Assembly (NCBI GenBank): GCA_017557425.1
Contig: JAFYYU010000016.1
Location: 1 to 64,000, forward strand
Direction of reading: 5' to 3'
DNA length: 64,000 nucleotides
Source of the DNA: Muribaculaceae bacterium
GTDB taxonomy: Bacteria; Bacteroidota; Bacteroidia; Bacteroidales; Muribaculaceae
Positions 37,883 to 46,255 of the stretch are shown here, piece after piece (within the stretch, counting starts at the first letter, position 1; every line of letters starts with the position of its first letter). A program made the position numbers and the translations under genes. Under the pieces are notes generated by a model. That model was not told where the DNA came from and did no database searches. It saw nothing but the letters and a program-made list of their open reading frames with translations.

Positions 37883-38191
37883 ATGGCACTTTTCAACTTT
37901 CAACGTCCCAAATGGATTCCGCGGTGGCTCAACATCCCATTGCTCATCTTTGTGGCCTTTGTGGTCGTGTTGCTGTTCTTCGGTGACAACAATTACATGC
38001 GCATCAGTAAGTACCGCTCACAGATCAACGAACTCAAGAGCGAGATCAAGAACAATGAGGACTCGGCGGCCCTGTACGATGCCAAGATCAACGAACTCAA
38101 CACCGACAACGAGTCGCTCGAACGCCTCGTTCGCGAGAAATACGGCATGAAGCGCACCAACGAGGAAGTTTATATCACCGATATCCCTTGA
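37883..38191 (+). CDS. FtsB/DivIC-type septum formation protein
   Basis: This 102-aa bitopic protein has a single membrane helix (about 19-36), a coiled coil (YRSQINELKSEIKNNED...LNTDNESLERLVREKY) and the conserved MKRTNEEVYI end. It belongs to the DivIC/FtsB family of the divisome. The leader is a run of CACTAAT repeats. Confidence 0.9.
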   Translation: MALFNFQRPKWIPRWLNIPLLIFVAFVVVLLFFGDNNYMRISKYRSQINELKSEIKNNEDSAALYDAKINELNTDNESLERLVREKYGMKRTNEEVYITDIP

Positions 38192-38198
38192 CAAGATT

Positions 38199-38570
38199 AT
38201 GACAAGACAAGACAATAACCATACAGGCCTTTCAGGCATTTTAGTGTTGCTCGGGTTGCTCGTTATGCTGGTCATGGCATTGCTGCCCTTGCTCAATATC
38301 AACCACGAGTGGATGCGGTGGGCATTTGCCGCGGGTGCTCTCGCCGTGCTGGTGGGACGCATCGTGGGTTTGTACCACGGCCCCTCGCTGCGAATCAGAC
38401 GCCTGCACCGCATTCTCATCTCCAGTGGTGTGTTGTATTGTGTCAGTGCGGTAATGATGTTTGTGTCGCGCGGCACCAACGACTGGATCGCTTTCCTGCT
38501 GGCCGGTCTCTTCATGCAGATGTACGCCACTTGGATGATTGACCGCGAAACGGAGAAAAACGAAGAATGA
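38199..38570 (+). CDS. Small four-helix membrane protein
   Basis: This 123-aa protein has four predicted membrane helices (GILVLLGLLVMLVMALLPLL, WAFAAGALAVLVGRIVGL, ISSGVLYCVSAVMMFV, WIAFLLAGLFMQMYA). It lies 7 bases after the divIC-like gene and is probably co-transcribed. The family is not recognised. Confidence 0.75.
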   Translation: MTRQDNNHTGLSGILVLLGLLVMLVMALLPLLNINHEWMRWAFAAGALAVLVGRIVGLYHGPSLRIRRLHRILISSGVLYCVSAVMMFVSRGTNDWIAFLLAGLFMQMYATWMIDRETEKNEE

Positions 38571-38613
38571 CCTCAGCCTGCGGGATATTTTTTTGTAATT
38601 GCACAAAAATGAG

Positions 38614-38621
38614 TAATTTTG
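38614..38621 (+). promoter_or_regulatory. Promoter -7 box of coaX
   Basis: TAATTTTG, 7 bases before the ATG at 38629, with TTTG at about 38592-38595. The mRNA would be leaderless or nearly so. Confidence 0.55.
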
Positions 38622-38628
38622 CGGGTTA

Positions 38629-39393
38629 ATGAAAGGGAATCTCACAATAGACAACGGAAACACCTCGGTCAAGGTGGCGTTTTTCATCGGCACTCAGGTT
38701 GTCGCGTCTAACCGATTCGTGCGTCGGGATGTGCGGCTGCTTGAGCGATTTATCAGCACTTATAAGCCTGAAACAGCCATCGTGTGCAGCACGGCATCTA
38801 CAGCGGCCAGCCAGCGCATCGAGCAACTGGTCGAGCAACGCTGCCGCCGGGTGTTGCATCTCACTCATGAGACACCCATGCCTATCAGGTTGGGTTACCG
38901 CACGCCTCAGACCTTGGGGCGTGACCGCATTGCCACCGCCGTGGGCGCCTGGACCACTGCCCGCCGTCTGGACAGTGCCAGCGATGTGCTGGTCATCGAT
39001 GCCGGCACCGCCATCACCTATGATCTCATCAACAGCAGCGGCTGCTTTGTGGGCGGCAACATCGCTCCGGGCCTTACACTGCGTTTCAAGTCACTGCACG
39101 AGCACACGGGGCAATTGCCCCTGGTAGATGCCAACGGCGATACGCCGGTGGTCGGCTATGACACCGCCACGGCCATCCGCAGTGGCGTGCTGTTGGGCTT
39201 ACTGGGCGAAATCAAGAGCTACATTGCCGACCTGAAACTCTCTCATCCCAATCTGATGGTCTTCATCACAGGTGGTGACGGCAGGCTGTTGCATTCCCTC
39301 CTGGGCAATGAGGAAATCATTTACTATGAACATCTTGCGGCCGAAGGCCTCAACCGCATTCAACTCTATAACCAAGCCAATGAGAATCAATAA
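38629..39393 (+). CDS. coaX: Type III pantothenate kinase CoaX
   Basis: This 254-aa ASKHA-fold kinase catalyses the first step of CoA synthesis. Motifs are TIDNGNTSVKVAFF (phosphate 1), VIDAGTAITYDLI (phosphate 2) and GGNIAPGLTLR. It starts the conserved cluster coaX-OMP-lptC-CNNM; its last 14 bases overlap the next gene. Confidence 0.94.
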   Translation: MKGNLTIDNGNTSVKVAFFIGTQVVASNRFVRRDVRLLERFISTYKPETAIVCSTASTAASQRIEQLVEQRCRRVLHLTHETPMPIRLGYRTPQTLGRDRIATAVGAWTTARRLDSASDVLVIDAGTAITYDLINSSGCFVGGNIAPGLTLRFKSLHEHTGQLPLVDANGDTPVVGYDTATAIRSGVLLGLLGEIKSYIADLKLSHPNLMVFITGGDGRLLHSLLGNEEIIYYEHLAAEGLNRIQLYNQANENQ

Positions 39394-40621
39394 AAAGATA
39401 TCGTTATTTGCCATCGCTGTGGCCATGGGCTACTGCATGAGTATGGCTCAGATCGTGACCACGCCCTATTCCAAGATGGGCTATGGTCTGCTCAACGACA
39501 ACGTGTCAAGCATCCAGCGCTCGATGGGTGGCGTGGGTTACGCCATGAAGGGCGGACGCATTATCAATGTGATGAATCCGGCTTCCTATGCCGATGTCGA
39601 CTCGCTAACTTTCCTGTGGGACTTCGGCATTGACCTCACCAACCTGTGGAGCAAGGAGAACGGGAACAAGGGATACAACTTTGGCGGCGGTCTGGATTAT
39701 CTGACCGGACACTTCAAGGTCGCCAAGGGCTTAGGTGCCTCGTTTGGCTTGTTGCCCTATTCATCGGTGGGTTATGCCTATGGCGGCACCATCGACGGCG
39801 GCAGTGAGTCGCGCAGCGGCAGCGGCGGTTTCAACCAGCTGTATATCGGTCTGGGCTATCAACCGATCAAGAACTTGAGTGTGGGTATGAATTTTGCTTA
39901 CCTGTTCGGTACCACCTCCAACGTGACGCTCATTTCGTCGACCTCGACCAGCTACTTCTCCCGCAACATGAAGATTCGCGACTGGAACACCCATCTGGGT
40001 CTCCAGTACAGCATGCCGCTGGCCAATGGGCGCGATTTATTCACCCTGGGTGCCACTTTCCAGCCCAAGAAATCGTTCCACGGTGACACGTGGGGCACCA
40101 GCTATGACAGCCAGGACAGCAAGGTGGACACGATCGGCTACACGTCGATGAGCGGCAAGTATGAGCAACCCGCATCCATCGGCGTGGGTTTGAGCTACAA
40201 TATCAACCGCAAACTCACTGTCGAGGCCGATTATACCTACCAGAAGTGGAGCGGCGCCAAGTATCAGCCCATCGGAGGCTTTGAGTCCCAGACGATGCAA
40301 TTTGATGACCGCTGGAAACTGGCGACCGGTGTGCAGTACACGCCCAACAAGCGCGGCAGTTACATCGGCGCGATGTCGTTCCGTGCCGGTGCATTCTATA
40401 ATCACGATTACCTGAATTACAACGGTAACAACGTGCGTGACTACGGTGCCAGCATCGGTTTGGGCCTGCCAGCCCCTGGTGGAAAGACCACGGTAAACCT
40501 GGGTGTGGAATGGCGCCATCGTGAGAGCTCTCCAACGCAACTCATCACCGAGAATTATCTCAATATCACCCTGGGTGTGAATTTCAACGAGTTGTGGTTC
40601 TGGAAGAGCCGCATCCGCTAA
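39380..40621 (+). CDS. Outer-membrane beta-barrel protein
   Basis: This 413-aa protein starts at 39380 (MRINKKISLFAIAVAMGY), which gives a clean signal peptide and a 14-base overlap with coaX. The rest alternates as a barrel (NPASYADVDSLTFLWDFG, LGLQYSMPLANGRDLFTLGA) and resembles FadL/PorV-like OMPs of this cluster in other Bacteroidetes. The ligand is unknown. Confidence 0.82.
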   Translation: MRINKKISLFAIAVAMGYCMSMAQIVTTPYSKMGYGLLNDNVSSIQRSMGGVGYAMKGGRIINVMNPASYADVDSLTFLWDFGIDLTNLWSKENGNKGYNFGGGLDYLTGHFKVAKGLGASFGLLPYSSVGYAYGGTIDGGSESRSGSGGFNQLYIGLGYQPIKNLSVGMNFAYLFGTTSNVTLISSTSTSYFSRNMKIRDWNTHLGLQYSMPLANGRDLFTLGATFQPKKSFHGDTWGTSYDSQDSKVDTIGYTSMSGKYEQPASIGVGLSYNINRKLTVEADYTYQKWSGAKYQPIGGFESQTMQFDDRWKLATGVQYTPNKRGSYIGAMSFRAGAFYNHDYLNYNGNNVRDYGASIGLGLPAPGGKTTVNLGVEWRHRESSPTQLITENYLNITLGVNFNELWFWKSRIR

Positions 40622-40624
40622 AAC

Positions 40625-41224
40625 GTGAGACAACTGCTTCACATAACGTTTTCACTGATCCTGGTGCTCGCTGTCGTTTCCTGCAAGGATGATTCGACCA
40701 CCATGGTGAGCCATGCCACCGACCCCGAGGTGGTGCCCACGATGACAACGTCGGATGTGCAGACTGTCATCAGTGATTCCGGGCATACCCGTTATCGCAT
40801 TGTTGCCAAACTGTGGAACATGTTTGAAGAGGCCAAGGAGCCACACTGGACTTTCCCTAAAGGGGTGACCTGTGAGGAACTCGATGATAAATTCCAGACG
40901 GTGACCACCATAAAGTGTGACTCGGCCTACTTTGATAAGGGGAAATCCATGTGGACCCTCACGGGAAATGTGCGTCTGACCAATGCTACGGGTGACGTCG
41001 TGCTCACCGATCAGCTCTTGTGGGACCAGCATGCCCACCGCCTTTACAGCGATGCCTTCATCCACATCGAGAAGCAAGGCCGCATTATCGAGGGGTACGG
41101 TTACGAATCCAACGAGCGGCTGACCACCTACCAGCTGCGTCAAGTCGAGGCCATCTTCCCCATCGACGAGAGAAGAATGCCTCACCCTGGCAGCGGCAAC
41201 CCTGCTCCCATGACGATGCAGTGA
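40625..41224 (+). CDS. lptC: LPS export protein LptC
   Basis: This 199-aa lipoprotein (Cys20 in AVVSCKDD) has one LptC/OstA-like beta-jelly roll: YRIVAKLWNMFEE, KCDSAYFDKGKSMWTLTGNVRLTN, IIEGYGYESN. It bridges the LPS from the inner-membrane LptBFG to LptA. The start codon is GTG, 3 bases after the preceding stop. Confidence 0.9.
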   Translation: MRQLLHITFSLILVLAVVSCKDDSTTMVSHATDPEVVPTMTTSDVQTVISDSGHTRYRIVAKLWNMFEEAKEPHWTFPKGVTCEELDDKFQTVTTIKCDSAYFDKGKSMWTLTGNVRLTNATGDVVLTDQLLWDQHAHRLYSDAFIHIEKQGRIIEGYGYESNERLTTYQLRQVEAIFPIDERRMPHPGSGNPAPMTMQ

Positions 41225-41258
41225 CGCTAATATCCGACAGATCATCAATTTATATATT

Positions 41259-42548
41259 TTGGATCCGATTTATACAACACCACTGATTATCGCGCTTATC
41301 GCGCTGCTGTGCTCGGCATTCTTCTCGGGCATGGAAATCGCTTTCGTGTCTTCTAACAAGGTGCGTGCCGAGATTGAGATGGCGCGCGGTGGCATTATCA
41401 ACCGCATCCTCAACATCTATTACCGCAATCGTGAGATGTTCATCTCCACATTGCTGATAGGAAACAACATTGCCAATATCGTTTACTCGATGGCGATGGC
41501 CAAGCTGTTGACCATCCCCTTGCAGCAGTGGGTCCACAACGAGGCCCTGCTGTTGTTGGCACAGACGCTCATCGCCACGCTGATCATCCTGATCTTTGGC
41601 GAGTTTGTGCCCAAGACCATATTCCGTATCAACCCTAATGCCTCGCTGCGCACGGCCTCGATACCGCTATTCATGATTTACTGCGTGCTGTATCCTATCT
41701 CGCGTTTCACCGAATGGCTGTCGGCCATGTTGATGAAGTTGTTCGGCATCAAGATCAACACCACCAGGATGCGCTTGCTCACTGTCGATGAGCTGGATGC
41801 CTATCTGCAAGAGAACATCGACAAGCGTGAGGACGAGAACAAGACTGTGGAGCGTGAGGTCAAGATTTTTGAAAACGCGCTCGATTTCAGCGATACGCGC
41901 CTGAGAGACTGCATGGTGCCGCGCAACGAGATTGTCGCCGTTGATGTCGAGGAAACCACGCGCGATGACCTGGTCAAGCTCTTTACCCGTTCAGGCCTAT
42001 CCAAGATTGTCGTCTATAAGGGTAGCATCGACGATGTCATCGGTTTCATCCAGGTGAGTGAACTGTTTATCACTACGGTGGATTGGAAAACCAGGCTCAA
42101 ACCCGTTGTCTTCGCCCCCGAGGCTCTGCTGGCACGCAAGATGATGCAGCAGCTCATGGACGAGAAGCGCTCGATGGCCATCGTCATCGACGAGTTTGGC
42201 GGCACTAGCGGCATGGTAACACTCGAGGACCTTGTCGAGGAAATCTTCGGCGAGATTGAGGATGAACATGACCGCAACCGTCTTGTCGCCAAGCAGTTGG
42301 ATGAGAAAACCTACGAATTCTCGGGACGCATGGAGATTGAGGAAATCAACGAGCGTTTCCATCTCGATATCCCCGAGAGCGATGACTACCAGACACTGGC
42401 AGGCTACTTGCTGGCCGAGGAGGAAGCCATCCCCAACATTGGTGACGTTATCGACTTGGAGCCTTATCGTTTCACCATTGAGCGCAAGACTGCAGCGCGC
42501 ATCGAACTCGTTCGCGTAGAGATTATCGACAACGACGAGAAGAAATAG
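41259..42548 (+). CDS. CNNM/CorC-type transporter with CBS domains (HlyC/CorC family)
   Basis: This 429-aa protein has an N-terminal DUF21/CNNM membrane domain (ALLCSAFFSGMEIAFVSSNK), a CBS pair (about 205-325, MVPRNEIVAVDVEE, MAIVIDEFGGTSGMVTLEDL) and a C-terminal CorC/HlyC domain (about 345-425). It is likely a Mg2+/divalent cation exporter. The start is TTG; the next ATG lies inside the conserved first helix. Confidence 0.92.
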   Translation: MDPIYTTPLIIALIALLCSAFFSGMEIAFVSSNKVRAEIEMARGGIINRILNIYYRNREMFISTLLIGNNIANIVYSMAMAKLLTIPLQQWVHNEALLLLAQTLIATLIILIFGEFVPKTIFRINPNASLRTASIPLFMIYCVLYPISRFTEWLSAMLMKLFGIKINTTRMRLLTVDELDAYLQENIDKREDENKTVEREVKIFENALDFSDTRLRDCMVPRNEIVAVDVEETTRDDLVKLFTRSGLSKIVVYKGSIDDVIGFIQVSELFITTVDWKTRLKPVVFAPEALLARKMMQQLMDEKRSMAIVIDEFGGTSGMVTLEDLVEEIFGEIEDEHDRNRLVAKQLDEKTYEFSGRMEIEEINERFHLDIPESDDYQTLAGYLLAEEEAIPNIGDVIDLEPYRFTIERKTAARIELVRVEIIDNDEKK

Positions 42549-42620
42549 GCTTCCTGGCACAATAAAGACGGAAACACGAAAAAAATGACGAAATATTTGC
42601 AGGATTGAAAACTTTTGCAC

Positions 42621-42628
42621 TATCTTTG
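42621..42628 (+). promoter_or_regulatory. Promoter -7 box of the second tRNA-Asp
   Basis: TATCTTTG, 28 bases upstream of the tRNA. Confidence 0.6.
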
Positions 42629-42655
42629 CACCGCATTTCGCTCGAAGTGTAACCA

Positions 42656-42732
42656 GGTGTGTTAGTTCAGTTGGTTAGAATACCTGCCTGTCACGCAGGG
42701 GGTCGCGTGTTCGAGTCACGTACACACCGCCA
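42656..42732 (+). tRNA. tRNA-Asp (GTC)
   Basis: Complete cloverleaf with acceptor GGTGTGT/ACACACC, anticodon loop CTGTCAC, discriminator G and an encoded CCA (42730-42732). The mature sequence matches the copy at 2605. Confidence 0.95.
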
Positions 42733-42733
42733 C

Positions 42734-42766
42734 GGGAGTTATCCGTAAGGATGACTCCCGTTTGTT
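42734..42766 (+). terminator. Terminator of tRNA-Asp
   Basis: CGGGAGT / ACTCCCG stem with an inner ATCC/GGAT stem, followed by TTTG/TTTTG. Confidence 0.75.
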
Positions 42767-42778
42767 TTGTTTCACCCC

Positions 42779-43140
42779 GTTTTTGCTTATCATGGCTCTG
42801 AGGATTATTAGTGGGGGATATAGTGGTCGGAGACCACGGCAAGGCCAGCGGCCTTGACTTGGATTAACCCCGCGGCGCAAGGGCCGGAGGTCCTTGTGGC
42901 GCGGGGAAAGGCATCACTATGGAAAGGGCCTCGAAGAGGGCCAATTGAGGGTGACAGAAACAAATGAGCCTGAATCAGGTGGCCCTCTTCGAGGCCCAAG
43001 CTGTGAGCATTCATGTCACCACGCCACACAGACCTCCGGCCTGTGCGCCGTGGTGTTGCCTCAAGTCAAGGCCGCTGGCCTTGTGCAGACCTTCGGCCTG
43101 CCCTTGCCCCCCCCACTAATTATCTGTTTTTGCTTATCAT
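42779..43140. mobile_element. Nested long inverted-repeat element (MITE or BIME-like)
   Basis: This 360-bp noncoding unit has left and right halves that are inverted copies. ATTATTAGTGGGGG at 42803 mirrors CCCCCACTAATTAT at about 43109-43122. A 22-bp perfect pair lies at 42840-42861 / 43062-43083, and an 18-bp perfect pair (GGGCCTCGAAGAGGGCCA) at 42926-42943 / 42980-42997. Small stem-GGA-stem hairpins (GTGGTC-GGA-GACCAC) are embedded. A 15-bp direct repeat, GTTTTTGCTTATCAT, flanks it at 42779-42793 and 43126-43140. It has no coding capacity that I believe. Confidence 0.65.
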
Positions 43141-43164
43141 TTTTTGAAGAATCGGAATAATAAA

Positions 43165-43194
43165 TTGTATTTCGAAAAATTATGACTATCTTTG
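43165..43194 (+). promoter_or_regulatory. Promoter of the Omp28-like gene
   Basis: TTG at 43165-43167 and TATCTTTG at 43187-43194 are 19 bases apart, leaving a leader of about 70 nt. Confidence 0.65.
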
Positions 43195-43271
43195 CCTGTC
43201 AAATGATAATCAATAGTCTAGAATCATAAACCAGAACATATTTATTTACTCTTTAACATCATGTTTTTGTT

Positions 43272-45116
43272 ATGAAGAAATCATTATCACTACTCTTAGC
43301 AGCATTCTTGCTGTCATTGACTGCTGGAGCCATGGAACTTGGCCCTAACCAGTTGCTCATGGGTCATTACACGACCGACTCCCTCTCGACAGGCGGATGG
43401 GGACAGTCTTTCCTTAACGGGGTTAATCCCATTGCTACCGACATTACCCCTGACGAGCTCGCTCTGTTCCAGGGCGGTAAAATCGTCGCTTTCAGGATCG
43501 GTCTGGCATCACAATCTCCCATTACCCGATTGTTTGTTATGCCTGTTGGTACCAATGGACAACCGACAGGCGATATTACCGAGTGGCCTTGCGATGTCTA
43601 TGGTCAGCAAGGATGGACCCTCATCGAATTGGAAGAACCCTATATGATCAACCTTCCTGACGGCTACAGCCTGAGAATAGGTTTTGACTATGAGCAGCTA
43701 GGCAAGACCGCAAAGCCCATTTCGGCTGTTAAGGTGGGAACCGTTTATCCGACATATATCTATAGAAACGGCAAATGGATGAATTATGGTGTGAACACCC
43801 AAGGAAATTTGAGTTTGCAGTGCGTTGTTGAAAATGAGGATTTCCCGCAGTATGTTCTGCGTATCAGGGACCTGGTCTGCAGAACCAAGTTTGTGGCAGG
43901 CGATGATATGCCTTACTCGTTCAAAGTCTGCAATTTGGGCGTAAACAATATTGATGCCGGTGATCTCGTTTTTGACATCGCCATTGACGGCATTGTGTTG
44001 AAAACCATCACAAACCCTGTGGCTTTGAGCCAAGAATACATCACGATAGAAGATGTGGTTAGTACTGAAGGCTTGAACTTGGCAGCAGGAGGACACACCT
44101 TAAAAGTGACAGCTACAACCCTCAAGGGAGAACCCATTGAACCCATTTCCTTGTCGGCATCGTTCCAGACCTTTGACTATGGCTTCTCGCGCCAGATGCA
44201 TCTGGTCGAGCAATTCACCTCGACAGGCTGCACTTGGTGTCCTGTAGGTTCTGCCAATCTGACGAATTTATGTAACATGCGTGGCGATGTTGCTTGGGTA
44301 GGCGTACATGTCTTGTTTGGCTCACCGGTAGATCCGTTTGCCACTGCTCAGAACGACACCCTCCGAGCTTATCAAGGTATTGATGGTTACCCCGAAGGCA
44401 CGTTCGACAGAGCAATGGGCATCGGGGCCAGCGGCGATCTCTATGCTGTCCTTTCGTCAACGACGGCATCTACAATGAGCAGCTTCCTGGATTATGTGTC
44501 TGAGACACCATCATGGGCTACTGTCAATATCAACAGCACGTTCGATGAAACCACCCGTAATGCCGTCATTACCGTTGATGGCAAACTCGTTCCAGGCTTT
44601 GACGAACTCATGGGTGGAGGAGGCAGACTCACTGTTTACATTACAGAGGATAATTTAGTGGCTACTCAGCTCAACCAAGGCACGTTGGAGAACAACTATG
44701 TTCACAATGGAGTATTGCGTAAGGCACTCGTATCTGTCAAGGGTGTAGACCTCAAGAAGAAAGGGGACACTTACTCCAACGAGTTCACCTATACCATCCC
44801 GGCTGATTGGAAAGCCGAGGATCTGAACATTGTGGCATTCATCAGCCGCCCGCTGCGTGCAGACCATCTATCCGACCTCTATGTGACCAACGCCAATAAG
44901 CGCAAACTGGGCGAATATGACGAACCCGCCATAATTCGCGGTGACGTGGATGGTGACGAGAGTGTAAGCATCAGTGATGTTACTGCTCTTATCGACTACC
45001 TGCTTACCGGCACTGAGGCTCCCGAAGCTGCTGATTGCGATTTGGATCACGGAGTCAGCATCAGTGACGTGACCACGCTGATCGACTATCTGCTGAGTGG
45101 TGAATGGCCCGAATAA
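43272..45116 (+). CDS. Omp28-like secreted protein with thioredoxin-like domain and dockerin-like repeats
   Basis: This 614-aa exported protein has a signal peptide (1-20) and N-terminal beta domains. An Omp28-type thioredoxin-like domain begins at about 310, with a redox CxxC (FTSTGCTWCPVGS, C320/C323). Two C-terminal dockerin-like repeats follow (RGDVDGDESVSISDVTALID and DLDHGVSISDVTTLIDYLL). It is the last complete host gene before the tRNA-Pro junction. The function is probably at the cell surface; the redox partner is unknown. Confidence 0.87.
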   Translation: MKKSLSLLLAAFLLSLTAGAMELGPNQLLMGHYTTDSLSTGGWGQSFLNGVNPIATDITPDELALFQGGKIVAFRIGLASQSPITRLFVMPVGTNGQPTGDITEWPCDVYGQQGWTLIELEEPYMINLPDGYSLRIGFDYEQLGKTAKPISAVKVGTVYPTYIYRNGKWMNYGVNTQGNLSLQCVVENEDFPQYVLRIRDLVCRTKFVAGDDMPYSFKVCNLGVNNIDAGDLVFDIAIDGIVLKTITNPVALSQEYITIEDVVSTEGLNLAAGGHTLKVTATTLKGEPIEPISLSASFQTFDYGFSRQMHLVEQFTSTGCTWCPVGSANLTNLCNMRGDVAWVGVHVLFGSPVDPFATAQNDTLRAYQGIDGYPEGTFDRAMGIGASGDLYAVLSSTTASTMSSFLDYVSETPSWATVNINSTFDETTRNAVITVDGKLVPGFDELMGGGGRLTVYITEDNLVATQLNQGTLENNYVHNGVLRKALVSVKGVDLKKKGDTYSNEFTYTIPADWKAEDLNIVAFISRPLRADHLSDLYVTNANKRKLGEYDEPAIIRGDVDGDESVSISDVTALIDYLLTGTEAPEAADCDLDHGVSISDVTTLIDYLLSGEWPE

Positions 45117-45151
45117 TATAGCCTGAAGGGATATATTACGATTAAAACACC

Positions 45152-45190
45152 GAGCGCACCTTCTCTTTATGAGGTGCGCTCAGCGTTTTT
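45152..45190 (+). terminator. Terminator after the Omp28-like gene
   Basis: GAGCGCACCT / AGGTGCGCTC with a 9-nt loop, then AGCGTTTTT. Confidence 0.85.
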
Positions 45191-45197
45191 CTTGTGT

Positions 45198-45244
45198 TGG
45201 TCGGGGTACCTGGATTCGAACCAGGGACCTCCTGCTCCCAAAGC
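45198..45244 (-). other. tRNA-Pro(TGG) 3'-half, attachment site of an integrated element
   Basis: On the minus strand the sequence reads as the 3' half of tRNA-Pro: loop TTTGGGA, stem GCAGG, T-arm with GGTTCGAATCC, acceptor TACCCCG, discriminator A and encoded CCA. Upstream of the anticodon loop the match stops after two stem bases (45243-45244), and unrelated AT-rich sequence follows. There is no D-arm or 5' acceptor strand, so it is not a functional tRNA. This is the usual scar of tyrosine-recombinase integration: the 3' fragment stays at one end and an intact tRNA is rebuilt at the other. Confidence 0.82.
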
Positions 45245-45303
45245 TTAATCATTTCCTCGCATCTGTCTAATTACCAACTAGTTACAATATACATTTTAAG
45301 TTT

Positions 45304-45323
45304 TGCAATCGCCTTGCAATCGC
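45304..45323. repeat. Two direct TGCAATCGC repeats, possible integrase arm sites
   Basis: TGCAATCGC occurs at 45304-45312 and 45315-45323, an 11-base period about 60 bases inside the att junction. They abut the stop codon of the XRE gene. The position suits arm-type recombinase binding; this is inference. Confidence 0.4.
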
Positions 45324-45752
45324 TTATTTTTTCTCAACGAGTAATTCATTGAGTTTCATTCGGAGTTCTCGGTTTTCTGCCTCGAGTTCCTCAATGCGTT
45401 TCTCCTTGCGCTGAAGCATTGTTAAGAAACTCATGGTGATGAACTGATCGGGTGACTGAGTCGCCATGGACTCTGCACATGTTTCTTGAACTGACACTGA
45501 AGTCGCGGCCTGTTCCTCTGCCTTATTCTCTTTGTCTGCCACGTCCGGTTCTGGCTGCTCCTCTATAATATAATTTTCAATGTCGGTAATGCCGAAGATA
45601 TCACACACCTTTTCAATGAAGGCAAGTGGACATTTGGCTTTGCCGTTTTCTATTTGAGAGATGAATCCTTGTGGATAGGAGGTCAACTGCGCTAACTGCT
45701 TTTGAGTGAGTTGACGCTCTTTCCTTATGCGATTAATATCCAGCCGTCTCAT
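45324..45752 (-). CDS. XRE-family transcriptional regulator with coiled-coil tail
   Basis: This 142-aa protein has an N-terminal helix-turn-helix (residues about 5-60, LTQKQLAQLTSYPQGFISQI). An acidic, Gln/Glu-rich linker and a C-terminal leucine-zipper-like coiled coil (LQRKEKRIEELEAENRELRM) follow. It is likely a dimeric repressor of the element. It is divergent from the HTH and primase genes, with palindromic repeats between. Confidence 0.88.
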   Translation of the reverse strand: MRRLDINRIRKERQLTQKQLAQLTSYPQGFISQIENGKAKCPLAFIEKVCDIFGITDIENYIIEEQPEPDVADKENKAEEQAATSVSVQETCAESMATQSPDQFITMSFLTMLQRKEKRIEELEAENRELRMKLNELLVEKK

Positions 45753-45854
45753 TGTGTTGTCAATAAATGGTTAATAAAAAAACTGATACATGTTAACAAA
45801 TATCTGAAAAAATATTTGTAACTTCGCCGCTAAAACCCTTGGGGTTTCTAGAAC

Positions 45855-45937
45855 ATGGAACAAATTTTTTCCACGATGGTAGAAATTATCACCACAAAGG
45901 TATAAATTTTTTCCACGATGGAACAAATTTCCACCAT
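45855..45937. promoter_or_regulatory. Repeated TGGAA...TTCCA palindromes, candidate operator
   Basis: TGGAACAAATTTTTTCCA at 45856-45873 and TGGAACAAATTTCCA at 45919-45933 are inverted repeats of TGGAA. TTCCACGATGG is repeated at 45869-45879 and 45911-45921. The cluster is between the divergent XRE and HTH genes, so it is probably the operator region of the element. Confidence 0.6.
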
Positions 45938-46024
45938 ATTTTTTTGAATTTTAACAAATATTATAATCCGGCTTATTTAGCGAATATGATATAACTAACT
46001 GAACTATAATAAAATAATCAAAAA

Positions 46025-46222
46025 ATGAGATCAGAAGAACCTAGAGTGTACCTATCATATAGGTATAGCATCAAACAAACTTGTGCTTTATTGGGAATCC
46101 ACCGCAACACTTTGCGGTATTATACCGAAAAGGGATTCATAAAATGTGGCTATAGGATGCCCTCAAAACGAAAGTTCTATACTGGTCGTGACATCCTGTA
46201 CTTTTGGAGAGCGAAGTATTAA
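46025..46222 (+). CDS. Small MerR/excisionase-like HTH protein
   Basis: This is a 65-aa protein. The helix-turn-helix SIKQTCALLGIHRNTLRYYT followed by a wing (GYRMPSKRKFYTGRDILYFW) matches the small DNA-binding proteins found in Bacteroides integrative elements as excision or transfer factors. It lies 33 bases before the primase-helicase gene, in the same orientation. Confidence 0.82.
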   Translation: MRSEEPRVYLSYRYSIKQTCALLGIHRNTLRYYTEKGFIKCGYRMPSKRKFYTGRDILYFWRAKY

Positions 46223-46255
46223 CAGTTACTACAATCTAACACCTAAGAAAACGCT

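Noticed and set aside
42656-42732. tRNA-Asp as an integration site for the neighbouring repeat element
   Set aside because: The tRNA is complete and its 3' half is not repeated at the other side of the element. The 15-bp direct repeat lies outside the tRNA.
46025-46222. Integrase gene of the element
   Set aside because: At 65 aa it holds only an HTH; no tyrosine (R-H-R-Y) or serine recombinase is encoded between 45245 and 64000.
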